Notes under the pieces: generated by a model
Database searches by the model: none
Told to the model about the DNA's origin: nothing
Seen by the model: the letters and a program-made list of their open reading frames with translations, nothing else
Assembly: GCA_022782405.1 (NCBI GenBank)
Contig: JALFNK010000006.1
Coordinates: 1 to 64,000, forward strand
From: Alistipes sp.
Lineage (GTDB): Bacteria > Bacteroidota > Bacteroidia > Bacteroidales > Rikenellaceae
Direction of reading: 5' to 3'
DNA length: 64,000 bases
Shown here: positions 41,876 through 50,243 of the stretch, piece after piece
How positions within the stretch are numbered: the first letter of the stretch is position 1
How the letters are laid out: each line of letters begins with the position of its first letter
Translations under genes and position numbers: made by a program

Positions 41876-43114
41876 ATGGAACGCTGGAAAAGGACATTCG
41901 CCGTCATCTGGAGCGGACAACTGGTCTCGATTCTCTCGAGTGCCGTGGTCAGCTATGCGGTGATCTTCTGGATGAGCCTCGAAACCGGTTCCGCAGAGGT
42001 GCTGGCCCTGGCGGCCATCGCCGGCATCCTGCCCCAGTCGCTGCTGGGCCCCGTTGTCGGCGTCTATGTCGATCGCTGGGACCGCAAACGCACGATGATC
42101 CTCGCAGACTCGTTCATCGCTCTCTGTACGCTGGCGCTCTCGGTGCTCTTCCGGCTCGGCGTCGCGCAGACGTGGCACATCTACCTGCTGCTGGCCTGCC
42201 GCTCCGTAGGTTCGGCCTTCCACACCCCCGCCATGCAGGCATCGGTGCCCCTGCTGGCTCCGGCATCGCAACTTACGCGCATCGCAGGCATCAACCAGAT
42301 CATCTCCTCCGTATCGGACATCGCGGGGCCCGCAATCGGGGCCCTGATGCTCTCGCTGACCTCGATCGGCAATATCCTGCTGCTCGATGTGGCGGGGGCT
42401 GCCGTAGCCTGTATCTCGCTGCTGTGCATACGCATTCCAAATCCCGAGCGCCGGCCCGACAGTAAGAACGATCTCCGCAGGGAGTTCCGTGAAGGCTTTG
42501 CCGCCATGCACGCTGTTCCCGGAATGGGGAGTTTCTTCGCGCTCGCCATCGCCGTATGGTTCTTCATCATGCCCGTAGGGGTCCTCTTCCCGCTCATGAC
42601 CCTGCAGCATTTCGGGGGTGGTGCCTATGAGATGAGTCTCGTGGAGATCGTCTGGGGAGGCGGAGCCCTGCTCGGAGGAGCCGTGATGGGGGCCCGGACC
42701 TATCGCGTCAGCCGTATCGTGCTCGTCAACCTGATGTACCTCACTGTAGGGCTCTCGTTCCTTCTCTCGGGACTGCTCCCGAAAGAAGGGTTCGCACTCT
42801 TTGCGGTATTCACGGCCGCGGCAGGTATCTCGAGCAGCGTCTTCAACGCCTCGTTCATCTCGGTCGTACAGACCCGCATCGAAGCAGGCGTTCTGGGACG
42901 CGTTCTCTCGCTTTACCGCAGTTTCGGACTGCTTCCCTCGGCCATCGGATTGCTCGGCACGGGATTTCTGGCCGAACGGATCGGGCTGACGACAACCTTC
43001 ATTCTTTCGGGAGCAGTCATCTGCCTGATCGGAGCGGCGGCCTTCCGCATGCCGAAGGTCATGCGGCTCGACACGCAACATACCGGGAATAATTCGTCTT
43101 CCAATCGGAAATAA
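41876..43114 (+). CDS. MFS exporter (EntS/MefA-like, MFS_3)
   Basis: The 412-residue protein has about 12 membrane helices. The N terminus FAVIWSGQLVSILSSAVVSYAVIFW and the loop GPVVGVYVDRWDRKRTMILAD are typical of the MFS_3 group, which includes the enterobactin exporter EntS and Mef macrolide efflux pumps. The substrate cannot be told from sequence. It stands alone between its own promoter and a hairpin terminator. Confidence 0.88.
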   Translation: MERWKRTFAVIWSGQLVSILSSAVVSYAVIFWMSLETGSAEVLALAAIAGILPQSLLGPVVGVYVDRWDRKRTMILADSFIALCTLALSVLFRLGVAQTWHIYLLLACRSVGSAFHTPAMQASVPLLAPASQLTRIAGINQIISSVSDIAGPAIGALMLSLTSIGNILLLDVAGAAVACISLLCIRIPNPERRPDSKNDLRREFREGFAAMHAVPGMGSFFALAIAVWFFIMPVGVLFPLMTLQHFGGGAYEMSLVEIVWGGGALLGGAVMGARTYRVSRIVLVNLMYLTVGLSFLLSGLLPKEGFALFAVFTAAAGISSSVFNASFISVVQTRIEAGVLGRVLSLYRSFGLLPSAIGLLGTGFLAERIGLTTTFILSGAVICLIGAAAFRMPKVMRLDTQHTGNNSSSNRK

Positions 43115-43148
43115 CGAAGAGGAAAACGGCTATTGCCGAAGAACGGAA

Positions 43149-43179
43149 ACGGCGGGACCTCTTTCGGAAGTCCCGCCGT
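43149..43179. terminator. Hairpin between convergent genes
   Basis: A 10-bp perfect stem ACGGCGGGAC/GTCCCGCCGT with an 11-nt loop; no long T-run follows, but the position between convergent genes suggests a terminator. Confidence 0.65.
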
Positions 43180-43200
43180 CGATATTTCCGGAATTCCGGA

Positions 43201-44247
43201 TCAGAACGTATAGGTATATCCGTTATAGATAACCGTATAGCTCAACTGGTCGTTTTCGTAGCTCCATCGGTATTCGACATCGCCCGAAGGGAATAGCGAG
43301 GTATCGTAGTCTCCTACGCTCGTATAGGAACAGGTCTGCGTTCCCTCGACAATCTGGGCATAAACACCTACACTGCCCGAAGCGATACGGGAGGTAAACC
43401 GGTACACACCGTCCTGCAGCTTATAGCTCATGCCCATCGATCCGGTGCCCGACATATTGGCATAGAAGGTAGAACCCCAGAAACCGGCACCGTAAGGTGC
43501 CATCGGGACATTGGAACTCTCGACATGCAGCTCATCGTCCCAGATATCCGAGAAAGCCAGGCTTTCGCCGCTTTCGGGCTTCAGATAGAGCTGGCCGCTC
43601 CAAAACGAGACGAATGTCTCCGAATCGGCAAAATTCGCCTGGACACCATCAAGAATCACGACATAATTGCCCGTTTCGTCCAGATAGAGCTTCGTGATAC
43701 CGGAATTCATGTCAATGGCGACCTGCGTGGTGCCGCCCCAATTATCCGAAGAATTGACCTTTATTCCGAAGTCGGGCTGGATGACAACCTGCCAGGGATT
43801 GGAGAACGTTGCCTCCGAAAGCAACTCCGAGCCGTTCGTATTCACGACGAGCGACCCCTCGAGGTAGTAACCGGAAGCCTGCTGTCCTCCTTCGGGATAG
43901 GTGATGCGCCACGTCGTTTCGCTCTCGCGCGTTACCGTGGCCCCGGGGCCGAAGAGCAGAAGCTGCAACGAGCGATCCGCATCCCAAACTTCGATCTCGA
44001 TGGTCGAGAGGTCGATCTGCGCAAGATCCGTATCGGGATTCTGCTTCTTCGCTTCGGCCAGAAGCGATGCCAAACGCAGTCCCGCACTGGCCATCTGCAT
44101 CGAAACGTTCTGCTGGATCGTCGTGGAGTTATAGATATTCATACCCGGCAAGATCTGCTGATAGCGCTTGTACTCCTCGCTATTGTCGTTCATGCATCCC
44201 GTAAAGGCCACTGCGGCCAACAAGGCTGTAGCTAAAATTCTATTCAT
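43201..44247 (-). CDS. Lipoprotein of unknown function
   Basis: The 348-residue protein has lipobox FTGC (Cys18), a helical stretch (about 25-70) and a long beta-rich remainder in the style of Bacteroidetes surface lipoproteins with a DUF4925- or DUF6770-like fold; I cannot assign it. Acidic and aromatic residues dominate, and paired strands near the C terminus end YRWSYENDQLSYTVIYNGYTYTF. The predicted promoter lies 150 nt upstream, giving an unusually long structured 5' leader. Confidence 0.7.
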   Translation of the reverse strand: MNRILATALLAAVAFTGCMNDNSEEYKRYQQILPGMNIYNSTTIQQNVSMQMASAGLRLASLLAEAKKQNPDTDLAQIDLSTIEIEVWDADRSLQLLLFGPGATVTRESETTWRITYPEGGQQASGYYLEGSLVVNTNGSELLSEATFSNPWQVVIQPDFGIKVNSSDNWGGTTQVAIDMNSGITKLYLDETGNYVVILDGVQANFADSETFVSFWSGQLYLKPESGESLAFSDIWDDELHVESSNVPMAPYGAGFWGSTFYANMSGTGSMGMSYKLQDGVYRFTSRIASGSVGVYAQIVEGTQTCSYTSVGDYDTSLFPSGDVEYRWSYENDQLSYTVIYNGYTYTF

Positions 44248-44397
44248 TACTTTTAAAGGTTAAATTTACTCCATAAATGCACGGACTGCATCTTTACTGC
44301 ATCCGAAACGGAAAACTTTTTCCGGATCCGGATTTTCAGCCCTGCAAGCAGGCTCTTCGCCACAGGGCACGGCTAACAATCCGCAACTTTCCTGCGG

Positions 44398-44405
44398 CAA
44401 AGATA
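44398..44405 (-). promoter_or_regulatory. -7 box TATCTTTG with 150-nt leader
   Basis: Perfect TAnnTTTG on the minus strand. The leader to the lipoprotein gene holds GCCCTG/CAGGGC and CCGGATCCGG hairpin arms and the direct repeat GATGCAGT. Confidence 0.6.
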
Positions 44406-44478
44406 GGAATAATTCATATTTTTCCGTATCTTGGGCATAGAGTTTTCTTATTCACGCACAGACTAACAACATACGACC

Positions 44479-45201
44479 ATGTCCATACGTTCATTATTTG
44501 GCGGCAAAAGCAAGAAGATCACCGATTACCCGACCGACGCGCTGACGGCCCGGGACGGCTCCGCATTCACGTTCCACTTCTTCCGGCACGCATCGTTCGC
44601 AATCGGCATCGGAGGAAAATATGTCTATGTCGATCCCGTAAGCGGATATGCCGACTACGACGCACTGCCGAAGGCTGACGTGCTGCTTGTAACCCACTCG
44701 CACTATGACCATCTGGACCGTGCGGCCGCCGAAGAGCTGCTCACTCCCCACAGCGAGATTCTCTGCGACCGGGCCTCCGCCGAGACCTTCGAAATGAACT
44801 GCCACACGATGCGTCCGGGAAGCGTCGCCACCCCCTGCGAGTGGCTGAAGGTCGAGGCCGTGGCAGCCTACAACACCTCGCACGACCACCGGCAGTTCCA
44901 CCCACGCGACCGCGAAGACTGCGGCTATGTGCTGACAATAGGCGGCACACGCATCTACATCGCCGGAGATACCGAGCCGACGCCCGAGATGAAGGCCCTG
45001 CGCGAGATCGACATCGCCTTCCTGCCGGTCAATCAACCCTACACGATGACCGTGGATCAGGCTGTGGAGGCCGTCAAGGCGCTGCATCCGGCGATCTTCT
45101 ACCCCTACCATTACGGTGAGGTCGAGGAGAAGACCGACATCGACCGGCTTGCCCGCGAGCTGGAAGGCATTACCGAGGTGCGCATACGTCCGATGGAGTG
45201 A
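44479..45201 (+). CDS. MBL-fold metal-dependent hydrolase (UlaG/UPF0173-like)
   Basis: The 240-residue metallo-beta-lactamase fold protein has the zinc motif THSHYDHLD (residues about 73-81), a later NTSHDHRQFHPR segment, the AGDTEPTPEM aspartate and HPAIFYPYHYGEV at the C terminus. It belongs to the L-ascorbate-6-phosphate lactonase-like/UPF0173 group whose members have varied or unknown substrates. It is followed by a 19-bp stem terminator and no related genes. Confidence 0.88.
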   Translation: MSIRSLFGGKSKKITDYPTDALTARDGSAFTFHFFRHASFAIGIGGKYVYVDPVSGYADYDALPKADVLLVTHSHYDHLDRAAAEELLTPHSEILCDRASAETFEMNCHTMRPGSVATPCEWLKVEAVAAYNTSHDHRQFHPRDREDCGYVLTIGGTRIYIAGDTEPTPEMKALREIDIAFLPVNQPYTMTVDQAVEAVKALHPAIFYPYHYGEVEEKTDIDRLARELEGITEVRIRPME

Positions 45202-45228
45202 GTGTCCGGACGGCAAAGCGCCCGATCC

Positions 45229-45273
45229 AAACGGCAGCCCCCGGTATCTGACAAATACCGGGGGCTGCCGTTT
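45229..45273 (+). terminator. Long-stem terminator
   Basis: A 19-bp perfect stem (core GGCAGCCCCCGGTAT/ATACCGGGGGCTGCC) with a 7-nt loop, between convergent genes. Confidence 0.88.
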
Positions 45274-45291
45274 CATACGCTGCGGAAGGAC

Positions 45292-45702
45292 CTACTTGTG
45301 CGACGAGCGGCTGACCCGACGTTCCACCACGAAGGCGGCGATCAATCCCAGGCCGCCGAAGCAGAGCACCGAACCGCCATAGATAACTTCGTCATGATAG
45401 TATGCACCGTTCGGACAGCAGGTACTGATCCAATAGCCGACCAGCAGGCCCACTCCGAGACCCAGCAGCAGGCAGCCGACACGCAACGCTCCGGAAGAGA
45501 AGCCTCGCGAACCCTCCACGGCGGAAACACGGCCGACAGGCATTCCCATCGGTACGTTTTTCAGGTAGTCGATCAACATTCCGGGATCGAGCTTGTCGAT
45601 GATATTGAGCCGCTCGCGACGACAGATGGGAAGTTCGAAAATCTTGTAGATGCTCAAGGCAACAATCCCGACAATCAGGGGATACACAATAAAATCCAGC
45701 AT
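45292..45702 (-). CDS. Small membrane protein (DUF6249-like)
   Basis: The 136-residue protein has an N-terminal membrane helix (about 3-21), a cytoplasmic-type loop with RRERLNIIDKLDPGMLIDYL and two further helices (about 72-91, 104-122). The layout resembles DUF6249 proteins, which in Bacteroidetes are commonly encoded beside an ECF sigma factor, as here in divergent orientation. A role in envelope-stress sensing is possible but not shown. Confidence 0.65.
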   Translation of the reverse strand: MLDFIVYPLIVGIVALSIYKIFELPICRRERLNIIDKLDPGMLIDYLKNVPMGMPVGRVSAVEGSRGFSSGALRVGCLLLGLGVGLLVGYWISTCCPNGAYYHDEVIYGGSVLCFGGLGLIAAFVVERRVSRSSHK

Positions 45703-45740
45703 GGCTTGATTTGTTTTAATGGTTATTCATTCGTTTTTTC

Positions 45741-45748
45741 GATCTTTG
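45741..45748 (+). promoter_or_regulatory. -7-like box GATCTTTG of sigma factor gene
   Basis: One mismatch to TAnnTTTG. The predicted transcription start, about 4 nt after the final G, coincides with the first base of the long leader hairpin. Confidence 0.5.
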
Positions 45749-45751
45749 TAT

Positions 45752-45838
45752 GGTTAGACGCCTCCCGCACGGAAAGGTTACAGAACAGACAGCAAACCGC
45801 TTCGCGCATGTAACCTTTTGCGGGTCCGCGCGTCTAAC
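45752..45838 (+). promoter_or_regulatory. Long 5'-terminal leader hairpin before sigma factor gene
   Basis: Three nested stems: GTTAGACGC (45753-45761) with GCGTCTAAC (45830-45838), CCCGC (45764-45768) with GCGGG (45820-45824), and AAAGGTTACA (45773-45782) with TGTAACCTTT (45809-45818). They give about 24 bp in all around a 26-nt loop. The stem begins at the predicted transcript 5' end and finishes 8 nt before the ATG. It could control translation or mRNA stability; it matches no class I know. Confidence 0.75.
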
Positions 45839-45846
45839 GGAATACC

Positions 45847-46407
45847 ATGCAGACCGAAGAACAGGAACTGATCCGACGTATCATTCACGGAGAGACCGAT
45901 CTATACGCACAGCTGGTCGATCGCAACGGGCGAACGGTCTTCATGCTGGTGATGCGGATCATCGGTCGGCGGGAAGAGGCCGAGGAGATCACGCAGGACG
46001 TCTTCCTGAAGGCATTCCGGCAACTCGGCCGTTTCGCAGGCCGGAGCAGTTTCCGGACATGGCTCTACCGGATTGCCTGCAATGCGGCCATTTCTCAGGC
46101 CCGGCGCACACAACCCCGCCGCGCGGAGATCGACGAGCGGCGGCTTGCCGTGCTCCCCGACGAAGAGACCGACCGGATGGAGGAGTGGACGGCGCACCAG
46201 GAACAACTCGACGCCCTTACGCACGCCATCGACCGCCTCGAGCCCGAAGAGCGGGCATTGGTAACGCTCTTCTATTACGAGGAGCGTTCCGTTGCCGAAT
46301 GTGCGGAGATCACCGCTCTTTCGGAAAGCAATGTCAAGGTGCGGCTGCATCGCATCCGGAAAAAGTTGTATTTACTGGTAACAGCACAAAGAGATGAAAC
46401 GAAGTGA
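45847..46407 (+). CDS. ECF-type RNA polymerase sigma factor
   Basis: The 186-residue protein has region 2 (about 10-80) with VFMLVMRIIGRREEAEEITQDVFLKAFRQL and FRTWLYRIACNAAI, and region 4 (about 115-175) with LEPEERALVTLFYYEERSVAECAEI followed by SESNVKVRLHRIRKKL. It is a typical extracytoplasmic-function sigma factor. The next gene overlaps it by 14 nt and encodes a two-helix membrane protein, likely its anti-sigma factor. The leader forms a striking hairpin. Confidence 0.93.
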   Translation: MQTEEQELIRRIIHGETDLYAQLVDRNGRTVFMLVMRIIGRREEAEEITQDVFLKAFRQLGRFAGRSSFRTWLYRIACNAAISQARRTQPRRAEIDERRLAVLPDEETDRMEEWTAHQEQLDALTHAIDRLEPEERALVTLFYYEERSVAECAEITALSESNVKVRLHRIRKKLYLLVTAQRDETK

Positions 46408-46792
46408 AGCCATTCATCGGGCTGTTGAACGAATCCCGATTCCCGAGCCGCCTGCCGACCTGTCGGTACGGATCATGGAGCACCTGCAGCGTGCCGAGCG
46501 ACACCGCAGGCGAATCGAAGTAATCTTGACGGGAACAGGCCTCACCGCGGGAATCGCGGGAATCGCAGCCGTAGCCTGCTGGGCCCTCAAGGCTGAAGGA
46601 AAGGTAACGGAGCCCCCCACATGGCCGGACTCGTCCGGATGGAAGATTCCGGATCTCGAGATCTCCCTGCCGGCACCTGCTCCGGCAGATGCGATGCATT
46701 GGAAGGCGTGCATCCTGCTCGCCGCAGCAGGGCTCGTGCTGCTGTTGGCCGATCTGGTCATCCGTCGAAGAATCGCCTCGCTGCGCAAATAA
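46394..46792 (+). CDS. Two-helix membrane protein, probable anti-sigma factor
   Basis: The 132-residue protein has a soluble N-terminal helix (about 1-38, with ILE- and ARG-rich RAVERIPIPEPPADLSVRI), a membrane helix at about 45-66, a short Pro-rich periplasmic loop (about 67-104) and a second membrane helix at about 106-122. It overlaps the sigma gene by 14 nt, so the two are translationally coupled. The pairing and topology suggest it holds the sigma factor at the membrane, although no canonical ZAS motif is seen. Confidence 0.65.
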   Translation: MKRSEAIHRAVERIPIPEPPADLSVRIMEHLQRAERHRRRIEVILTGTGLTAGIAGIAAVACWALKAEGKVTEPPTWPDSSGWKIPDLEISLPAPAPADAMHWKACILLAAAGLVLLLADLVIRRRIASLRK

Positions 46793-46865
46793 CGCGGCGA
46801 AGCCCATCCGACGCCATGGGATTCGGCCGGAGCATCCGCCTTTTGTAAGAAACGCCCCAAAGACA

Positions 46866-46900
46866 ATCGGGCCCTGCTCCTTTTCGGAGCAGGGCCCGAT
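46866..46900. terminator. Hairpin between convergent genes
   Basis: A 15-bp perfect stem ATCGGGCCCTGCTCC/GGAGCAGGGCCCGAT with a 5-nt loop. There is little T-run, but the stem is strong and suitably placed. Confidence 0.75.
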
Positions 46901-46921
46901 CCGTTCGGACCGATTGAGAAG

Positions 46922-47245
46922 TTACCTCTTCGCGGCGGTGTCTGCGGCCTTCGGTTCGGCTTTCACCTTGAGCGAAGCAAAACCCTTGACGATATGGGCA
47001 TCGTCGTTTTTCGAGGCATCGTACACCACCGTAACCTCCTTCTTCGGAAGATCGACCCGAACGTCCTTGATACCCTTGCCGAGCACAGGAACATTGTTCA
47101 TGATCTTCTGGACACAGTGGTCGCAGTCGATGTCGGTAACGAAAACCGTCGTTACGGTCTTCTTCTCCTTCTTCGCAGGCTCCGTGGCCGCGAAAGCCCC
47201 GAGACTCCATACGAGCGCGAGGCATACGAGCAAAATCTTTTTCAT
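46922..47245 (-). CDS. Secreted heavy-metal-associated (HMA) domain protein
   Basis: The 107-residue protein has a signal peptide (to about 20) and an HMA ferredoxin-like fold with the metal-binding motif DIDCDHC (Cys41, Cys44), KVRVDLPKKEVTVVYD-type strands and a Lys/Ala-rich tail. Related domains bind copper, zinc or other soft metals. In the periplasm it could pass metal to or from the TonB receptor encoded 32 nt upstream. A long shadow frame overlapping the receptor gene is ignored. Confidence 0.9.
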   Translation of the reverse strand: MKKILLVCLALVWSLGAFAATEPAKKEKKTVTTVFVTDIDCDHCVQKIMNNVPVLGKGIKDVRVDLPKKEVTVVYDASKNDDAHIVKGFASLKVKAEPKAADTAAKR

Positions 47246-47277
47246 GGCTTTATCGTGTATGTGTCTTTCCGATCCGG

Positions 47278-49617
47278 TCAATAGAGGTTGAAGCGCAGGC
47301 CGGCGTAGAACTTGCGGCCCATGAGCGGTCCCCAGACATTCATCGAATTGAATTTGTAGTCGTAGGGGTTCTGCCAGTTGAGAATCGGATCCTTCTGGCG
47401 GTAGTCGGCGATGTTCTCGCAGCCGACATAGATATCGAACTTGCCCACCTTGCGGCTCACCTGTGCGTAGAACATCGGATAGCGCGGCGAATAGTAGCTG
47501 TCGGCCAGGTCGCCCGTCTGTGTCGGGATGCGCGAGGGGCCGTTCAACTGGGCCGTGGCATCGAAGGTCCAACGGCGGAACTTCGTAGCGTACTGGATGT
47601 TGAGCAGCGTCTTGTACTGGCTTACAAGCGGCCGCTCGACACGCGCCGTACGGCCGTCGGGACGGTCGATCGTCATCTCGCTGTCCGTATAGCGGAACGT
47701 CGCGAAGATATCGAGCCGCTCGACGGGCGTCCACGAAAAGTCGATCTGATAGGTATCCGTCCAGGAGCGGCCCGTACTGCCGTAGACCCGGATCGTCTCG
47801 GGATCGTACTCCTGATCGACCACCACCGAGTTGTAGAACTGCGTGCGGAAATAGTCGAAGCTCAATGTCGCGTCGCCCGGATTCACCAGTCCGAAGGTCT
47901 GCGTCAGGCTGCCGCCCACGGTCAGGGCCTTCTCCAGCCGGTTCAGTGCATCGAGCTCGGGAATAACCAATGCACGGCCCGTAGCCAGCATGCCGATGTT
48001 GTCCGTGATGACGTCCGTAGAGCGGTAGCCCAGACCCGCCGAGGCCCGCAACGCCGTCGAAGGGGTGATGTTCCACTTCACATGGCCGCGCGGTGTGAGG
48101 AAGAAACGGTCGTAGAAGGCGTTGTAGTCGCCCCGCAGGCCTGCGACGATCGACAGACGATCCTTGACGGCATAGGTGTATTCGGCATAGGCGCCGACCT
48201 CCTGCTCATCGCGGTCGAGATTGTAGAAGCGGCTGCTGTCGAGCCACGGAGTATCGTTGCCCAAAGTCTCATGGAAATAGTCCAGATGGGCCTGGACGCC
48301 CAAATTGAACGACGAGCGATAGGTAAAGTAGTGGTTATACATCAGGTTGAGCGATACGGAATTCTGATTGCCCTCATAGGTATTCAGACCGAAATAGGCG
48401 CTCTCGTCGAAGTGGTCGAAGTCGGCGACAAAGGCCAGGTTCGACCGCATCTCGTCCTGCTCGTCGGCATCGTAAACCGACGGGCCGACGGGCATGCCCA
48501 ACTTGAAATAGCCGTTGGCATTGCGGTTGCGGATGTGCGAGCCGTAGAGCGGCATCGCCGTGCCGGTCCGGTCCCAGTCCCACTCTTCGGCCATCGCCTC
48601 GCGCATGGCCGACGTATTGCGGTAATCGAGCATGCCGCCCAGGCGGTTCTCCTGGACGAACTTCCAGCCCCAGCGGATCTGCGTGCCGTTGTCGGCCGCA
48701 TAGAGCCACTTGTTCGCCACGTTGAACTGCGTCGAGAGCGGCAGATCGCGGAAGCCGTCGTCGTTGTGGTCCATCTTCCGCACGTCGGTATCGCCCGAAC
48801 CGTGCAGCAGCAGGATGCTCGTGAGTTTGCCGTCCTTCGAAACGGGGAAGGCGGTCGTGATGTTGGCCTCGGGACGCAGCTCGTCGTCGAGGTAGAGGTT
48901 CACGAAGAGCCGCTCGGAATCGGTGGGCTTACGGTGTTCGAGGTTGATCTGTCCCGTGATGGCCTCATGGCCCGCCGTAACGGAAGCCACGCCCTTCGAA
49001 ACCTGGATCGAGTTGAGCCACATGCCCGGCGTATAGCTCAAACCGTAAGGGGCGCTCAAGCCCCGCATGATCGGGCGGTTCTCGTCGAGAATCTGCGTAT
49101 AGGTTCCTGCCAGGCCGAGCATCTTGATCTGACGTGCGCCAGAGATGGCGTCGCTGTAGCCCACCGTAACGGAGGCCGAGTTCTCGAACGACTCCGCCAG
49201 ATTGCAGCAGGCCATCTTGCAAAGCCCCGCAAAGGAGATCATCTCCCCCTTGACGATGCCGTCCTGCCTGACGAAGTTGCCGCTCAAGGTTCCTTCGACG
49301 ACAACCCCTTCGAGTTCGACCCCCTCGGCACGAAGCGTAAACTCCGCACGCGAAGCCGCTGCGTCGAGGCGCAGCGTATCGTTCACATAACCCAGGTAGG
49401 AGGCGACCAACCGGTCGTAACCCTTCACGCGATGCAGCAGGAAGGCGCCCTCCGCATCGGTGGAGGCGCCGACGGTCGTGCCGGCCCAGTAGACCGAAGC
49501 GCCGACCAGCGGCTGGTTGTCGGCATCACGCACCACACCGCGCAGGTCCTGCGCACGGAGCGCGGAGGCGGATACCGACATAATAAGAAGAACAGTGTAT
49601 AAAACGGTATGTTTCAT
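47278..49617 (-). CDS. TonB-dependent receptor with CKMACC motif (metal-linked)
   Basis: The 779-residue outer-membrane receptor has a signal peptide (to about 22), a CarboxypepD_reg-like domain (about 24-105), a plug (about 120-235) and a barrel ending FYAGLRFNLY. In the plug, the cysteine-rich stretch GLCKMACCNLAESFE is distinctive: four Cys or Met residues close to the pore. It is followed by the HMA protein gene and preceded by a Fur-family gene, so a metal or metal-chelate substrate is likely. A 17-bp palindrome overlaps its promoter. Confidence 0.9.
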   Translation of the reverse strand: MKHTVLYTVLLIMSVSASALRAQDLRGVVRDADNQPLVGASVYWAGTTVGASTDAEGAFLLHRVKGYDRLVASYLGYVNDTLRLDAAASRAEFTLRAEGVELEGVVVEGTLSGNFVRQDGIVKGEMISFAGLCKMACCNLAESFENSASVTVGYSDAISGARQIKMLGLAGTYTQILDENRPIMRGLSAPYGLSYTPGMWLNSIQVSKGVASVTAGHEAITGQINLEHRKPTDSERLFVNLYLDDELRPEANITTAFPVSKDGKLTSILLLHGSGDTDVRKMDHNDDGFRDLPLSTQFNVANKWLYAADNGTQIRWGWKFVQENRLGGMLDYRNTSAMREAMAEEWDWDRTGTAMPLYGSHIRNRNANGYFKLGMPVGPSVYDADEQDEMRSNLAFVADFDHFDESAYFGLNTYEGNQNSVSLNLMYNHYFTYRSSFNLGVQAHLDYFHETLGNDTPWLDSSRFYNLDRDEQEVGAYAEYTYAVKDRLSIVAGLRGDYNAFYDRFFLTPRGHVKWNITPSTALRASAGLGYRSTDVITDNIGMLATGRALVIPELDALNRLEKALTVGGSLTQTFGLVNPGDATLSFDYFRTQFYNSVVVDQEYDPETIRVYGSTGRSWTDTYQIDFSWTPVERLDIFATFRYTDSEMTIDRPDGRTARVERPLVSQYKTLLNIQYATKFRRWTFDATAQLNGPSRIPTQTGDLADSYYSPRYPMFYAQVSRKVGKFDIYVGCENIADYRQKDPILNWQNPYDYKFNSMNVWGPLMGRKFYAGLRFNLY

Positions 49618-49642
49618 GAATCTTGCATTTGTTTACCGGAGG

Positions 49643-49650
49643 CAAAGGTA
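49643..49650 (-). promoter_or_regulatory. -7 box TACCTTTG of metal receptor gene
   Basis: Perfect TAnnTTTG on the minus strand, 25 nt before the ATG. Confidence 0.75.
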
Positions 49651-49661
49651 ACGGAAAAGAG

Positions 49662-49678
49662 TTGCAACCGGGTTGCAA
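49662..49678. promoter_or_regulatory. 17-bp palindromic operator candidate
   Basis: TTGCAACC G GGTTGCAA is perfectly symmetric. It occupies the -33 side of the receptor promoter, 17 bp from the end of the Fur-family gene. Position and symmetry are those expected for a Fur-superfamily repressor site. Confidence 0.65.
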
Positions 49679-49694
49679 AGTTTCTCCGGAGCAT

Positions 49695-50123
49695 TCACCT
49701 CCGCAACTTCTCCCTGCACGTCGGGCAGAGCCCCTTGAGCAGGTAGTCGATCTGACGGACCTCGTAACCGGCCGGATAGGCAATAACCGGAATCTGCGTA
49801 TGGTCCAGGCAGAGCGTCCGACCGCAGGCCTCGCAATGGAAATGGCAGTGGAGTTCGTCGATCCGGCAGGCATGGTCGTTGTGGCAGACGCAGTACTTCG
49901 CCGAACCGCTGCCGTCCTCGATCAGGTGCAGCAGATGGCGGCGGGTGAAGAGCGTCAGGGTGCGGAAAATCGACGAGCGGTCGATCTCCCCGGTAGCCTC
50001 CTCCAGATCGGCGAGGCTGAACGTGTCGCTGAAGCGCTCCATGGCGTCCAGGACAAGCATGCGCACCGCCGTAGGGCGGATGCCGTGGTGCCGGAGCACC
50101 TCTTCACAATGTCGGGAATCCAT
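49695..50123 (-). CDS. Fur-family metal-responsive regulator
   Basis: The 142-residue protein has an N-terminal winged helix (about 5-80: LRHHGIRPTAVRMLVLDAM, DRSSIFRTLTLFTRRHLL) and a C-terminal metal/dimerisation domain with HDHACRIDELHCHFHCEACGRTLCLD and a second CxxC (CPTC) for structural zinc. Whether it senses iron, zinc or another metal cannot be fixed from sequence; the HMA protein next to it hints at a non-iron metal. ATG at 50123 is preferred over a TTG at 50135. It likely controls the adjacent receptor promoter. Confidence 0.9.
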   Translation of the reverse strand: MDSRHCEEVLRHHGIRPTAVRMLVLDAMERFSDTFSLADLEEATGEIDRSSIFRTLTLFTRRHLLHLIEDGSGSAKYCVCHNDHACRIDELHCHFHCEACGRTLCLDHTQIPVIAYPAGYEVRQIDYLLKGLCPTCREKLRR

Positions 50124-50243
50124 AATGCGGACCAAGTGATCCGAATCCGGGAGACGGGTCGGAGTTGAAAAATCGGTGATCGGGAAACGGGAGAGCGTTT
50201 CACGGAAGAGATGCCGGTCTTGTGCAGAAAACCGACAGAAAGA

